Part shown: one piece after another, positions 8,369-16,029 of the stretch
How positions within the stretch are numbered: position 1 is the first letter of the stretch
Layout of the letters: each line of letters opens with the position of its first letter
From: Scatocola faecipullorum
GTDB taxonomy: Bacteria; Pseudomonadota; Alphaproteobacteria; RF32; CAG-239
Assembly (NCBI GenBank): GCA_018714685.1
Contig: DVNC01000027.1
Coordinates: 1 to 46,665 of the forward strand
Length of the DNA: 46,665 nucleotides
Direction of reading: 5' to 3'
Position numbers and translations under genes: made by a program
Notes under the pieces: model-generated
Databases searched by the model: none
Told to the model about the DNA's origin: nothing
What the model saw: the letters and a program-made list of their open reading frames with translations, nothing else

Positions 8369-8752
8369 ATGAATAAATTCAATTTATTGTTGACGGCCGC
8401 CGCAGTAGTTTTCAGCACTCCGGCTATGGCCCGGAATTCCGACGGCGGTTTCGTTGACGTCAACGTCATTACCGTTGAAGAAGCCAAAAATATGAATGAT
8501 GATGCATACGTTATTCTTCAGGGATATATAACCGACCGCAACGGCGACGAAAAATATGTTTTTCAGGATAAAACCGGCAGCATTACCGTTGAAATCGACG
8601 ATGACGACTGGGACGGCGTAGATGTCTCCCCGGCTGATTTGGTCGAAATTCAGGGCGAAATCGACAAAGGCTGGACGGCTGTCGAAATCGACGTTGACAC
8701 CATCAGCAAGGTCGCCCCGCAAATGAAAAACAACGCCGCGGCAGCCAAATAA
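8369..8752 (+). CDS. YgiW/YdeI-family OB-fold periplasmic protein (copy 1)
   Basis: The 127-residue protein has a signal peptide (hydrophobic to about residue 20, cleavage after AMA). A BOF-type OB-fold domain follows, marked by VILQGYITDRNG, EKYVFQDKTGSITVEID and VEIQGEID, as in E. coli YgiW and YdeI stress-tolerance proteins. These are small periplasmic proteins linked to resistance to peroxide, cadmium or cationic peptides, probably by binding ligands. The start at 8369 is chosen over longer frames because GCGGAG precedes it and a signal sequence begins there. A paralogue follows after a hairpin. Confidence 0.88.
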   Translation: MNKFNLLLTAAAVVFSTPAMARNSDGGFVDVNVITVEEAKNMNDDAYVILQGYITDRNGDEKYVFQDKTGSITVEIDDDDWDGVDVSPADLVEIQGEIDKGWTAVEIDVDTISKVAPQMKNNAAAAK

Positions 8753-8775
8753 TAAAAACGGCGGCACAACCCTTT

Positions 8776-8801
8776 AAATCCTGACCTTTGGGCCGGGATT
8801 T
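8776..8801 (+). terminator. Hairpin between the two YgiW-like genes
   Basis: An 11-position stem (AAATCCTGACC pairing GGCCGGGATTT, with one mismatch and one G-T pair) and a four-base loop are followed by ATTTTAT. It lies 24 bases after the first stop and 19 before the second start, so it may attenuate rather than fully stop transcription. Confidence 0.55.
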
Positions 8802-8819
8802 ATTTTATCGGAACAGCAA

Positions 8820-9203
8820 ATGAACAAATTCACCCTGACCATATTTACCGCGGCCGCTCTGGCCCTTACAGCCTACAGCCGCCTGCGGCCGCCGGCGGAA
8901 AAAACGGTTTACGCCGCCGTAACGCCCGTAAGCCGGCTGGCTGCCAAGGCTAACCGCAATCCCGTCACGCTGCAGGGGCATTTGATAAGCAAACTGGGGC
9001 CGGAAAAATACCTTTTCCGCGACCCCAGCGGCTCTGTTGCCGTTATCATTGAAAATGAAGATTGGAACGGGCTGTATATCCATCGCTCCGATAAAGTGCA
9101 GATTCACGGCGAACTGCGCAAAGCCTGGTTCTTTCCTCCCGCCGTCAATTCCGCTTTCATTCAAAAATTTCCGACAGAACGGCTCAGCCGACAGCAATAC
9201 TGA
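8820..9203 (+). CDS. YgiW/YdeI-like OB-fold protein (copy 2, divergent)
   Basis: The 127-residue protein begins MNKFTLTIFTAAALALTAY, close to the signal sequence of the preceding gene. It keeps the OB-fold pattern (VTLQGHLISKLG, EKYLFRDPSGSVAVIIE, VQIHGEL). It has lost the acidic DDDD stretch of copy 1 and is more basic. It looks like a tandem duplication that has diverged. The predicted location is periplasmic. The 3' end overlaps the convergent permease gene by 20 bases. No clear Shine-Dalgarno precedes the ATG (GGAACAGCAA is the nearest). Function is inferred from family only. Confidence 0.75.
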   Translation: MNKFTLTIFTAAALALTAYSRLRPPAEKTVYAAVTPVSRLAAKANRNPVTLQGHLISKLGPEKYLFRDPSGSVAVIIENEDWNGLYIHRSDKVQIHGELRKAWFFPPAVNSAFIQKFPTERLSRQQY

Positions 9204-10404
9204 CAATAAATGCGGTCAGAATAAACAACATAAGTCCAAATCCGGCCAGAATAAGGATTTTCGATGAACCGGTCTCCCGCCGCAAATGCCAGTTTGCGGC
9301 AAAAATTCCCAGATAACTTACCAGATAGGCGCCGCTGGACAGATTGACAATAGAAGAAAAATCCATAAATATCGCCGCCAACAGAACAATGGCCGAAGTC
9401 AGAATATTGCCGTAGGTCCCCCTTTTCCAGAACTTTTTTTCATAAATCTTCGGCAAAACGCCCTGTTCGGCTAAAGAACGGGAAATGCGGAAAATACTGA
9501 AAAACGTGGCATTAATGCCGGAAACAAAAGCCATAACCGCCGCCACATAAATCAAACCGTAGCCCCATTTTCCCAACAGTTTGTCCGCGGCAACAGCCAC
9601 TGCCGTATCGGCATTTTTCTCAAGATCGGCCGCCGGAATAAAATTCAGCACGACATGGGCCAAAGCCATATACAGAGCCATAACCGCCAAAATAGTAATA
9701 TAAATTCCCAGCCGGATGGTTCGTTTCGGATGCTGCACGTCGGCCGCAGCATTGGTAATAACGCCGTAACCGGCATAAGCAAAGAACGTAACGCCGATAG
9801 CTCCCCAGAAAGACATCAGCGTCGGCTGCGGCAAAACATTGCTCAGCGTCAAATCGGCATTCCACATCGCCGCTCCGATTAAACTGCCGAGAATAAGAAT
9901 TTTCAGCGTCACCAGTAAAATCTCAGCCCGGCCGACATCCCCCGCGCTCATCATATTCAGCAAAGCCAGCCCCACAATCAGCACGGCGGCAAACTCGTTG
10001 ACGGTCATCCAGCCATAATCGGTTCCTTTCAGCAAAGCGGTAAAATAGATGCCGAACGACTTGGCCATCATGGAAATGGAAACTGCCGAGGTCAGCATAT
10101 AAATCAAAGATAAAGTGCCTGAAACGCATTTACAGGAAAAGGCCCGGCGAAAATAGTCGGTCAGACCTCCGGCATCAGGATAACGCGCCGCCAGCTCCCC
10201 GTACGAATACCCTGAAAACAACGCCGCCGTCCCGGCTACGGCAAACGCGCCGTAAGTCCAATATCCGGCAGACATAATCACCTGCCCCAGCAACGCAAAA
10301 ATACCCGCCCCGACCACCGAGCCGATTCCCAGCGCAATCACGCTCCAAAGTCCCATGTCATATTTTTCAGAACGGTTCGGCCAAAACTTTGTTTTAAAAT
10401 TCAT
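9184..10404 (-). CDS. APC-superfamily amino acid permease
   Basis: The 406-residue protein has about eleven or twelve hydrophobic segments. The APC signature in helix 1 is GIGSVVGAGIFALLG (residues 26-40), followed by the SYGELAARYPDAGG loop. It would be an inner-membrane amino acid or amine transporter. The substrate is not evident. The start lies inside the end of the upstream autotransporter gene (10394-10404 shared), and GGAGTG precedes the ATG at a workable distance, so translation is probably coupled. The 3' end overlaps the convergent YgiW-like gene by 20 bases. The length is slightly short for the family, mainly at the C terminus. Confidence 0.88.
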   Translation of the reverse strand: MNFKTKFWPNRSEKYDMGLWSVIALGIGSVVGAGIFALLGQVIMSAGYWTYGAFAVAGTAALFSGYSYGELAARYPDAGGLTDYFRRAFSCKCVSGTLSLIYMLTSAVSISMMAKSFGIYFTALLKGTDYGWMTVNEFAAVLIVGLALLNMMSAGDVGRAEILLVTLKILILGSLIGAAMWNADLTLSNVLPQPTLMSFWGAIGVTFFAYAGYGVITNAAADVQHPKRTIRLGIYITILAVMALYMALAHVVLNFIPAADLEKNADTAVAVAADKLLGKWGYGLIYVAAVMAFVSGINATFFSIFRISRSLAEQGVLPKIYEKKFWKRGTYGNILTSAIVLLAAIFMDFSSIVNLSSGAYLVSYLGIFAANWHLRRETGSSKILILAGFGLMLFILTAFIVSIAVG

Positions 10405-12574
10405 ATCTCACTCCCAAATTAAAATCGACCGGAATTTCCACTTTGTCTCCCAGCAAGGTGGAAACTTTAACGTAGGAACTCAAATGCTCTGCCGGCTGAA
10501 ACTTCATCCCCGCCCCGATTTCATACATTGTATCCGATATGTCCTCCTTCATCGTCACGCCGGCAACGTCGATTTTGCTGCGGCCATTAAATTCCTCCAC
10601 CAGATTAAGTTCGACAAACACTTCGTTCCTGTCCCACACATATCCGGCGGAAGCGCCCAGACGCCCCTCCAGAGAAGTTGCTCCGCGGCCTTTTATCCGC
10701 GTATTATGCGATGTCCGGTGCTCCATATTGCCCAGACTTATATACTTCATCTTCAAATGCGGCTCGGCAAACCAGCCGCCGTCAAGCCGCCAGCGCTTTC
10801 CCGTTTCCGCCGCCAGGCTCCAGCCGTTTACCTTATATTTCCCGTCCACGTCGGCTCCGTGCGGCAGATAGCTTTTCAGCTTCTGGTCATGCCAGTAATA
10901 ATTGGCCGTCACATCCACAAAATATTTGTTCCGTGTCATCAAAGACGAATAAATGCCCAGACTCATCGTATCCCCGTCGGCCCACCCGCTGCGGTCAAAC
11001 TTTTGCCGCGAGTCGGTAAATCCGGCGGTAACACCGGCCAGCCAATAGTCAAATTTCTGTTGCGGAAGTTTGAAATCATAACCGATTTGGGTAGTCGTCG
11101 TATTTACCCGGCTTCGGCTGGCATCTTTAAAATGCAGTTTCATTTCCCGCAGGCCGCCTTTAATCCACAAACCGTTGTCCCGGTAATAATGCAATTCGTC
11201 AAAACGGTTATTCATCGTCTCCATCTGAGCAACAAACACGGAATTTACGGCCGAGTAAGCATTCCGGCTTAAAACCGCCGTATCGGTTGACTGCGATGTA
11301 CGCTCCAACACCCATTCGCCGCCTTCATGATGAAGATCGTAACGGTAGGCGCCGATATCCACCGCACCGCCCAGCAAATGAAACTCGGCATCGCCGCCGT
11401 TATCCTGCACAATATGAACCTTATCGGGAAAAACCTCCTCATAACTGCGGTCTGTCATCGCTATTCCGAAACTTCCGTGCCCGTTCTGAACCTCCAGCTC
11501 ATCGCTGTGACTGGCCGCCACTTCGCTGTTAAGGTAAAAATTTCCTTCACCGTTTAATCTGCCTATGGTTAATTTGCTGTATTGATTATCGGCCACCAAA
11601 TCAACTCTGGCTCCGGCAAGTTCCAAATCAGGAATTTCCGCGGCCCCCTGAACTTTCAACTCCCCGCCGGTCAGCCTGGTCGTTCCCGAAACCACGGAGC
11701 CCTCTTCCAGCAAAGTACTGCCGCCGGTTTGCGACAAATCGGAAATTTCCGCTCCGCCGCTGACAAGAAGGTTCCCGCCGTTCACCGTCATTCCCGCAAG
11801 AGAACTGTTTTCAAAGGCGATAACCCCTCCGTCATTCAGAACAATATTTTCTCCTCGCCCGCCGGAGGAAAAACTGAGACCGCCGCCGTTTACCGTGCCC
11901 TCCGACAAACGGCCGCCGTCCACAATTTGCGAACCGTCATACATAACCGAATTTTCGGCGGTGCCTTCAACCAGCTGATAACCGCCGTCAATAACGGCGC
12001 CGCGGCTGATACCGCCCGTCTCCACATATTGGCTGCCGCCGCTGTTGATTTTTGTTCCTTCGGCCGTTCCGCCGCTTTTAATTTCCTGCGTTCCCCGGCT
12101 GCCGATAACCGCATCAATATCGGTTCCGTAAACCGTCTCCGTCCCCCGCTGCAGACTGGCTCCTTGTGCCGTTCCGCCGCTTTTAACATTCAGAATACCG
12201 TTTCTCAGCGTGCTGTTAAGAGCCAGCCCTCCAGCTTCCACCTCCTGCTTGCCGTAGTTAATCAACGTCTGCTCGGCCCTTCCGCCGACCGTCTGTATCG
12301 CATTGTTAAATACCTGTGTTTTAACTGAAATTCCGCCGGCTTCAACCACCTGCCGACCGTAAGAATAAATCTCGCTGTTTTGCGATTCTCCGCCGGACAT
12401 AATATTTTGCGTTCCGTGAACGGCAAAATCGACGGCCGTGCCAAATACGTTCTGCACGTCGCCGCGCGAAACACTGCCCCCTGTTTCCGTCGTTCCGGCC
12501 GGAATGTCCGCCGCCGCTGCCGTTGAAATACCCGCGGCCGCAATGCCGTATAAACTCAGCTGCCAGATTCTCAT
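10394..12574 (-). CDS. AIDA-type autotransporter (type Va secretion)
   Basis: The 726-residue protein has a signal peptide (MRIWQLSLYGIAAAGISTAAA). Its passenger (about 30-430) is made of repeats of the form GGxxxxTxxxxGxQxVxxGG, typical of AIDA/pertactin-like beta-helices. The last 270 residues form a barrel domain with alternating aromatic strands ending in GVRYEF, a classical outer-membrane C-terminal Phe. It would be a surface or secreted adhesin-like protein. I chose ATG 12574 rather than 12595 because AGGAGAAGGAAG lies just before it and the signal peptide begins there. The permease gene overlaps the 3' end by 11 bases, an odd pairing for an autotransporter. No protease or lipase motif is seen. 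Confidence 0.88.
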   Translation of the reverse strand: MRIWQLSLYGIAAAGISTAAAADIPAGTTETGGSVSRGDVQNVFGTAVDFAVHGTQNIMSGGESQNSEIYSYGRQVVEAGGISVKTQVFNNAIQTVGGRAEQTLINYGKQEVEAGGLALNSTLRNGILNVKSGGTAQGASLQRGTETVYGTDIDAVIGSRGTQEIKSGGTAEGTKINSGGSQYVETGGISRGAVIDGGYQLVEGTAENSVMYDGSQIVDGGRLSEGTVNGGGLSFSSGGRGENIVLNDGGVIAFENSSLAGMTVNGGNLLVSGGAEISDLSQTGGSTLLEEGSVVSGTTRLTGGELKVQGAAEIPDLELAGARVDLVADNQYSKLTIGRLNGEGNFYLNSEVAASHSDELEVQNGHGSFGIAMTDRSYEEVFPDKVHIVQDNGGDAEFHLLGGAVDIGAYRYDLHHEGGEWVLERTSQSTDTAVLSRNAYSAVNSVFVAQMETMNNRFDELHYYRDNGLWIKGGLREMKLHFKDASRSRVNTTTTQIGYDFKLPQQKFDYWLAGVTAGFTDSRQKFDRSGWADGDTMSLGIYSSLMTRNKYFVDVTANYYWHDQKLKSYLPHGADVDGKYKVNGWSLAAETGKRWRLDGGWFAEPHLKMKYISLGNMEHRTSHNTRIKGRGATSLEGRLGASAGYVWDRNEVFVELNLVEEFNGRSKIDVAGVTMKEDISDTMYEIGAGMKFQPAEHLSSYVKVSTLLGDKVEIPVDFNLGVRYEF

Positions 12575-12588
12575 CCGCTTCCTTCTCC

Positions 12589-12616
12589 TATACATTCAGT
12601 GTATAAGATGTATAAG
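12589..12616. promoter_or_regulatory. TGTATAAG direct repeats and TATACA inverted element upstream of the autotransporter
   Basis: TGTATAAG occurs at 12600 and 12609 (period 9), with TATACA at 12589 forming an inverted repeat with the first copy. The set lies 15-42 bases before the chosen autotransporter start. It may be an operator or a promoter element on the minus strand. Confidence 0.4.
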
Positions 12617-12649
12617 CCGGGCTTTAATTTTCAAGCACTGGACAAAGAT

Positions 12650-12679
12650 AAAAAAAAGCCCCGTCTTTCCGGCGGAGCT
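12650..12679 (-). terminator. Rho-independent terminator of the flavodoxin gene
   Basis: On the minus strand a nine-position stem (AGCTCCGCC with GACGGGGCT, one G-T pair and one mismatch) is followed by eight T. It lies just after the flavodoxin stop at 12688. Confidence 0.75.
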
Positions 12680-12687
12680 CTCAAAGG

Positions 12688-13305
12688 TTACAGATTATTG
12701 AGCCATTGGACAATCTTATTGTCAACCGCTTCGTCATACTTTGACGGCAGATTGTTAAAAGACTGTGCCCGCTGTATTTCCGCATGTTTTGCCTGAGTCG
12801 TAAAATCCTCAAAATAGGAACCGTAATTGCTCCCCTGCGTTGAAAAGGGAACAACTTTCCGCCCCTGAAAATCAACCTGCTCCAAAAATGCCGATAACGG
12901 CGTCGCCATGGTGTACCACCAGACCGGCGCCCCGACAAAGATAATGTCATACCGGCTCAAATCCGGCAGTTTTCCGGCCAAAACCGGATAATTTTTTTCC
13001 TTTATCTGCCGACGCAGCGTTAAATAGAACCAAGGAGTCGTTTTAATTTCTTCCGCCGTTTTGATTTCATAAATGTCCCCGCCGGTTAAGGCTTTGATTT
13101 TTTCCGCAATCTCCCGGGTATGGCCGCTCAGGGAATAATAAACCACCAAAACCCGTCCGAACCGGCGTTCAACCGCTGCGGCAGGCCCCTCATAAGCGGC
13201 CATTTCCTTTTTGTTTTTTACAGCCACGCGATACAGATGAATTCCGCCGACAGCCAAACCGACCGCAATCATAATCGCCAAAAGATAAAGAACATATTTA
13301 AACAT
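12688..13305 (-). CDS. Membrane-anchored flavodoxin-family protein
   Basis: The 205-residue protein has an N-terminal membrane helix (about residues 5-25), then a flavodoxin fold. The FMN phosphate-binding loop is YYSLSGHTREIA (57-68), and GAPVWWYTMATPLSAFL is the second FMN-contacting loop. It matches flavodoxin-like proteins of the type often annotated as flavodoxin-4 or flavodoxin-like fold, which transfer electrons or reduce quinones. The membrane anchor is unusual for a flavodoxin and leaves open whether the domain faces cytoplasm or periplasm. FMN use implies folding in the cytoplasm, or Tat/flavin export. The gene is divergent from the unknown gene at 13445. Confidence 0.85.
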   Translation of the reverse strand: MFKYVLYLLAIMIAVGLAVGGIHLYRVAVKNKKEMAAYEGPAAAVERRFGRVLVVYYSLSGHTREIAEKIKALTGGDIYEIKTAEEIKTTPWFYLTLRRQIKEKNYPVLAGKLPDLSRYDIIFVGAPVWWYTMATPLSAFLEQVDFQGRKVVPFSTQGSNYGSYFEDFTTQAKHAEIQRAQSFNNLPSKYDEAVDNKIVQWLNNL

Positions 13306-13374
13306 TTGCTTCCTCCTTCATTCTTATGTTGCTAATATAACGATAAAAAAATAAAAAAACAATCATGTCTTTTT

Positions 13375-13402
13375 TTGATACTTGACTCTTATGATATATA
13401 GT
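13375..13402 (+). promoter_or_regulatory. Predicted sigma-70-like promoter
   Basis: TTGATA (13375-13380) and TATAGT (13397-13402) are separated by 16 bases, 43 bases before the start at 13445. A second possible -35, TTGACT, is at 13382. The region is very AT-rich and shared with the divergent flavodoxin gene. Confidence 0.45.
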
Positions 13403-13444
13403 ATTATTTCTATATATAAAGATACATAAATATGGAGAGTCACA

Positions 13445-14029
13445 ATGAAAAAGATAGAAAACGTTAAAGAATTTGTTGAACGCATCGATTCCTCAAAAAA
13501 GGTCAACCCGAAGGACTTATCTTCCGATCAGGATCTGACCATCGCGATTATGAACCTTATCAGCATTGAAGAACATCTGGTTTTCTCCGGTGCCAAAACC
13601 GGAAAAAATTCATTCTACGATCTGATTGAAGAAGTTCGGGAAAAACGCAAAAATCTGATGCAGAAAATCATCCCCAGCTATGAAGGCGAAGTCTGGTGCA
13701 TCTCCAAACATCTGCTGGCCTCGTCCATGCGGCTGATGGAAGTCGGCACCAAACAGCAGAGCTTGGGACACAAGGAAACCGCCTACGACCTTTTCAATCA
13801 GGCCTATGATCTTTATTGCCTGTTCTGGGGACTCAACATGAACATGTTGAACGTAACCGATGTTAAATGGGTCAAGGACAATGTCGAAGACGTTAAACAG
13901 CTCACCGCCAAAGTCAGCGAAGCCGTTAAAAACGCACCGCTTCCCGAAGCCGATGAAGCCAAACCCGCAGGAGCGCTCGCCAAAATGAAAGCTTTCGTCC
14001 GCAAAGCCGTTGACTGCTGCATCGAATAA
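13445..14029 (+). CDS. Uncharacterised helical protein
   Basis: The 194-residue protein is predicted to be largely alpha-helical, with no signal peptide or membrane segment. It contains a Trp/Cys-bearing middle part (EVWCISKHLL, LYCLFWGLNMNML) and a lysine-rich tail with a Cys pair near the C terminus (DCC). I do not recognise the family. GGAG lies at a good distance before the ATG. It is first in a three-gene plus-strand run with a thioredoxin-fold lipoprotein (11-base gap) and a tandem ArsR-like regulator (10-base gap). A redox or stress role for the group is inference from its neighbours. Confidence 0.7.
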   Translation: MKKIENVKEFVERIDSSKKVNPKDLSSDQDLTIAIMNLISIEEHLVFSGAKTGKNSFYDLIEEVREKRKNLMQKIIPSYEGEVWCISKHLLASSMRLMEVGTKQQSLGHKETAYDLFNQAYDLYCLFWGLNMNMLNVTDVKWVKDNVEDVKQLTAKVSEAVKNAPLPEADEAKPAGALAKMKAFVRKAVDCCIE

Positions 14030-14039
14030 GGATAAAGGC

Positions 14040-14402
14040 ATGAAAAAACTTTTCACTCTTTTAACCGCGGTTCTCTGTCTGTTGACCGCCTGTTCACAGC
14101 AGCCGGCTTCACCCGGAGAATCCCTCTCGGCCGATAAAATCTATCTATTTTATTCCAACAGCTGCCCGCATTGCCATGATGCGTTGGATTATCTGGACCG
14201 GAATTATCCTGATTTGAAAATCAGCCTGGTTAACGTCGGCAACCGCGAAGGCTACGACCTCCTGATTAAATGCGCCAAAAAATTCAACCTCGGAAACCGT
14301 ATCGGCACACCGCTGTTCTGCATGGGCGACAATTACCTGATGGGCTGGTCTCCCGAAACGGAAAAACGCTTTGACAGTTTGGTCAAACCTTTCCTGAAAT
14401 AG
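14040..14402 (+). CDS. Thioredoxin-fold lipoprotein with CPHC motif
   Basis: The 120-residue protein begins with a lipoprotein signal peptide and lipobox LLTAC, with the acylated Cys at residue 18. A glutaredoxin/thioredoxin-like domain follows with the active-site motif CPHC (42-45) at the start of the first helix and the expected cis-Pro segment GTPLFC near residue 98. CPHC is typical of DsbA-like oxidising enzymes, but the domain is small and glutaredoxin-sized. It is probably tethered in the periplasm. The start at 14040 is preferred over an upstream in-frame ATG because AAGGATAAAGG precedes it and the lipoprotein signal begins there. Electron partners are unknown. Confidence 0.85.
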   Translation: MKKLFTLLTAVLCLLTACSQQPASPGESLSADKIYLFYSNSCPHCHDALDYLDRNYPDLKISLVNVGNREGYDLLIKCAKKFNLGNRIGTPLFCMGDNYLMGWSPETEKRFDSLVKPFLK

Positions 14403-14411
14403 GAGCCTGCA

Positions 14412-15056
14412 ATGGAAAAACAGCTTCCGTCCGAAACCATGAAAAAAGCTGCCCGGGGGATAAGTTACATTGCTCATCCCCTGCGGCTTCGCATCCTTGA
14501 ATATCTCGATGTTTACGGCGCTTCCTGTGTCTCGGCCATCACCAAAGGCGTCCGCGAAGAGCAGATGATTGTCTCTCAGAGCCTGCGCAAACTGCGCGAC
14601 GCCAATCTGGTGCAAACCGAAAGACGCGGCCTGTTCATCTTTTATAAAATCTGTGAAGAATATCCCGCCAGCCTGTTCACCTGTCTGCGCAAGCTGTACG
14701 GTTATATGACCGACAGCTTTCACTATCTCCGCGACGACTGCAAAGCTGTTCTGCCGGCAGATTACACCATGCTGGCCGCCAATCAGATAAAGCTTTTTGC
14801 CAACTTTGATAAAATGCGGATTCTCGAATACCTGACTCTCAACGGCGCTTCCTGCGTTTCCGACATCGTTGCGGGAATTGAAAGCGAACAGCTCAAAGTC
14901 TCTCAGAACCTGAAACGGCTGCGCGATGACGGTTTCGTTGTCTGCCACCGGGAAGGGCGCTACATCATCTATGACATCACGCCCGGCGTACACAAAACAG
15001 CCATTCAGTGCATTCACAAACGCTACGATTCCCTGAAAAACAAGGACGACTTTTAA
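14412..15056 (+). CDS. Regulator with two tandem ArsR-like winged-helix domains
   Basis: The 214-residue protein contains two copies of a winged helix-turn-helix domain of ArsR type (about residues 12-100 and 123-205). Both copies keep the pattern RILEYL then GASCVS then VSQxLxRLRD. The helix before the recognition helix carries one Cys in each copy (Cys39 and Cys148), and further Cys occur at 81, 91, 110, 178 and 200. ArsR regulators are normally dimers of single-domain chains. This chain could act as a built-in dimer. A thiol- or metal-sensing function is inference from the Cys and the adjacent CPHC lipoprotein. Its 3' end overlaps the convergent LysR gene by four bases. Confidence 0.82.
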   Translation: MEKQLPSETMKKAARGISYIAHPLRLRILEYLDVYGASCVSAITKGVREEQMIVSQSLRKLRDANLVQTERRGLFIFYKICEEYPASLFTCLRKLYGYMTDSFHYLRDDCKAVLPADYTMLAANQIKLFANFDKMRILEYLTLNGASCVSDIVAGIESEQLKVSQNLKRLRDDGFVVCHREGRYIIYDITPGVHKTAIQCIHKRYDSLKNKDDF

Positions 15057-15940
15057 GCCTTGCCGCGGGAACTTCGGATAATTTCAATCAGCTGCCGCAT
15101 CGGCCGGGTCAAATATTTGTCGGGATGATAAAGAATATAATTGGAATTAACCATCGGCTCCGCCGCCACATCCAGTTTTACCAGCCGGCCTTCGGACAGT
15201 TCCCGGCGAACGATGATTTCCGGCAGTACGCTGACCCCCAGATTATACAACGCGGCCTGAATCAAAGCCTGTGAATTAACGCTGGTCCAAACCGGCTCTG
15301 CTTTCAGATTATGCACCCATAAAGCACTGTCCAAAGCATTGCGGATGGCACTGCCCTCTTCGCGCAGCAACAGCCGCTGCTGCAGAATTTCCTCCGGCGG
15401 AACCGCCTTTCTGCCGGCCAGAGGGTGCTCCGGAGAAACAACATAACAAATCTCATAAGACGAAAAGTTTTCTGCATAAAACTGCTGACTCGGAACTACC
15501 CCCTCATAAAGAGCCAAGTCGATTTCATTGTCCTCCAGCAGCTTTTCAATATGAGCAGCACTGTCCACCACCACCTGAAGCGGCGTCTGCGGACAGGTTT
15601 CGTTAAACTCTTTGATAATGCCCGGCAGCCAGAAATTGGCAATTGTCAGACAAGAGCCCACTCGCAGTGGCTGCTGCTCTTTCTCCGCCCAGAAATTGAG
15701 CCGCAAATCATCATATAAATCCAGCAGCCGTATGGCTTTCGCCAAAAACAGCTTTCCCGCCGTCGTCAGATAAATCCGCCGGTTCAGCCGGTCAACCAGA
15801 CGGACGCCGAACTCTTCCTCCAAACTACCGATGACATGAGAAACCGCCGGCTGAGTCATATTCAGTTTTTCCGCCGTTTTGGTAAAATTCAACTCATCGC
15901 ATAATGTTTTAAAAACCTGTAATTGACGTATATTGACCAT
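15053..15940 (-). CDS. LysR-family transcriptional regulator
   Basis: The 295-residue protein has the usual LysR length. The N-terminal winged helix (1-60) shows QLQVFKTLCDELNFTKTAEKLNMTQPAVSHVIGSLEEEFG, quoted only in part here for position (residues 6-45). A periplasmic-binding-protein-like effector domain fills residues 90-290. It is divergent from the chromate-transporter pair, the standard arrangement for a LysR regulator and its target. A palindrome lies between them. The effector is unknown. The 3' end overlaps the tandem ArsR gene by four bases. Confidence 0.93.
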   Translation of the reverse strand: MVNIRQLQVFKTLCDELNFTKTAEKLNMTQPAVSHVIGSLEEEFGVRLVDRLNRRIYLTTAGKLFLAKAIRLLDLYDDLRLNFWAEKEQQPLRVGSCLTIANFWLPGIIKEFNETCPQTPLQVVVDSAAHIEKLLEDNEIDLALYEGVVPSQQFYAENFSSYEICYVVSPEHPLAGRKAVPPEEILQQRLLLREEGSAIRNALDSALWVHNLKAEPVWTSVNSQALIQAALYNLGVSVLPEIIVRRELSEGRLVKLDVAAEPMVNSNYILYHPDKYLTRPMRQLIEIIRSSRGKA

Positions 15941-15968
15941 ATTATTACCTTTTAGTTATTGCATTTAT

Positions 15969-15987
15969 AATAAAATATAATTTTATT
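15969..15987. promoter_or_regulatory. Candidate LysR operator
   Basis: AATAAAAT-ATA-ATTTTATT is a perfect 8-3-8 inverted repeat in the space between the divergent LysR and chromate-transporter genes. A TATAAT lies at 16005-16010. LysR regulators normally bind such partially palindromic sites (T-N11-A type). The AT richness makes chance similarity possible. Confidence 0.5.
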
Positions 15988-16029
15988 TATTATTTGGCAA
16001 CGGTTATAATAAAAGTTAAGGAGAAAAAA

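Noticed and set aside
12575..12595. Upstream ATG as start of the autotransporter
   Set aside because: It would add MYRRRKR before the signal peptide and would consume the strong ribosome site AGGAGAAGGAAG. The start at 12574 is better.
14145..15017. Long minus-strand open frame opposite the lipoprotein and ArsR genes
   Set aside because: It covers parts of two well-supported genes and has no domain or ribosome site. It is a shadow.
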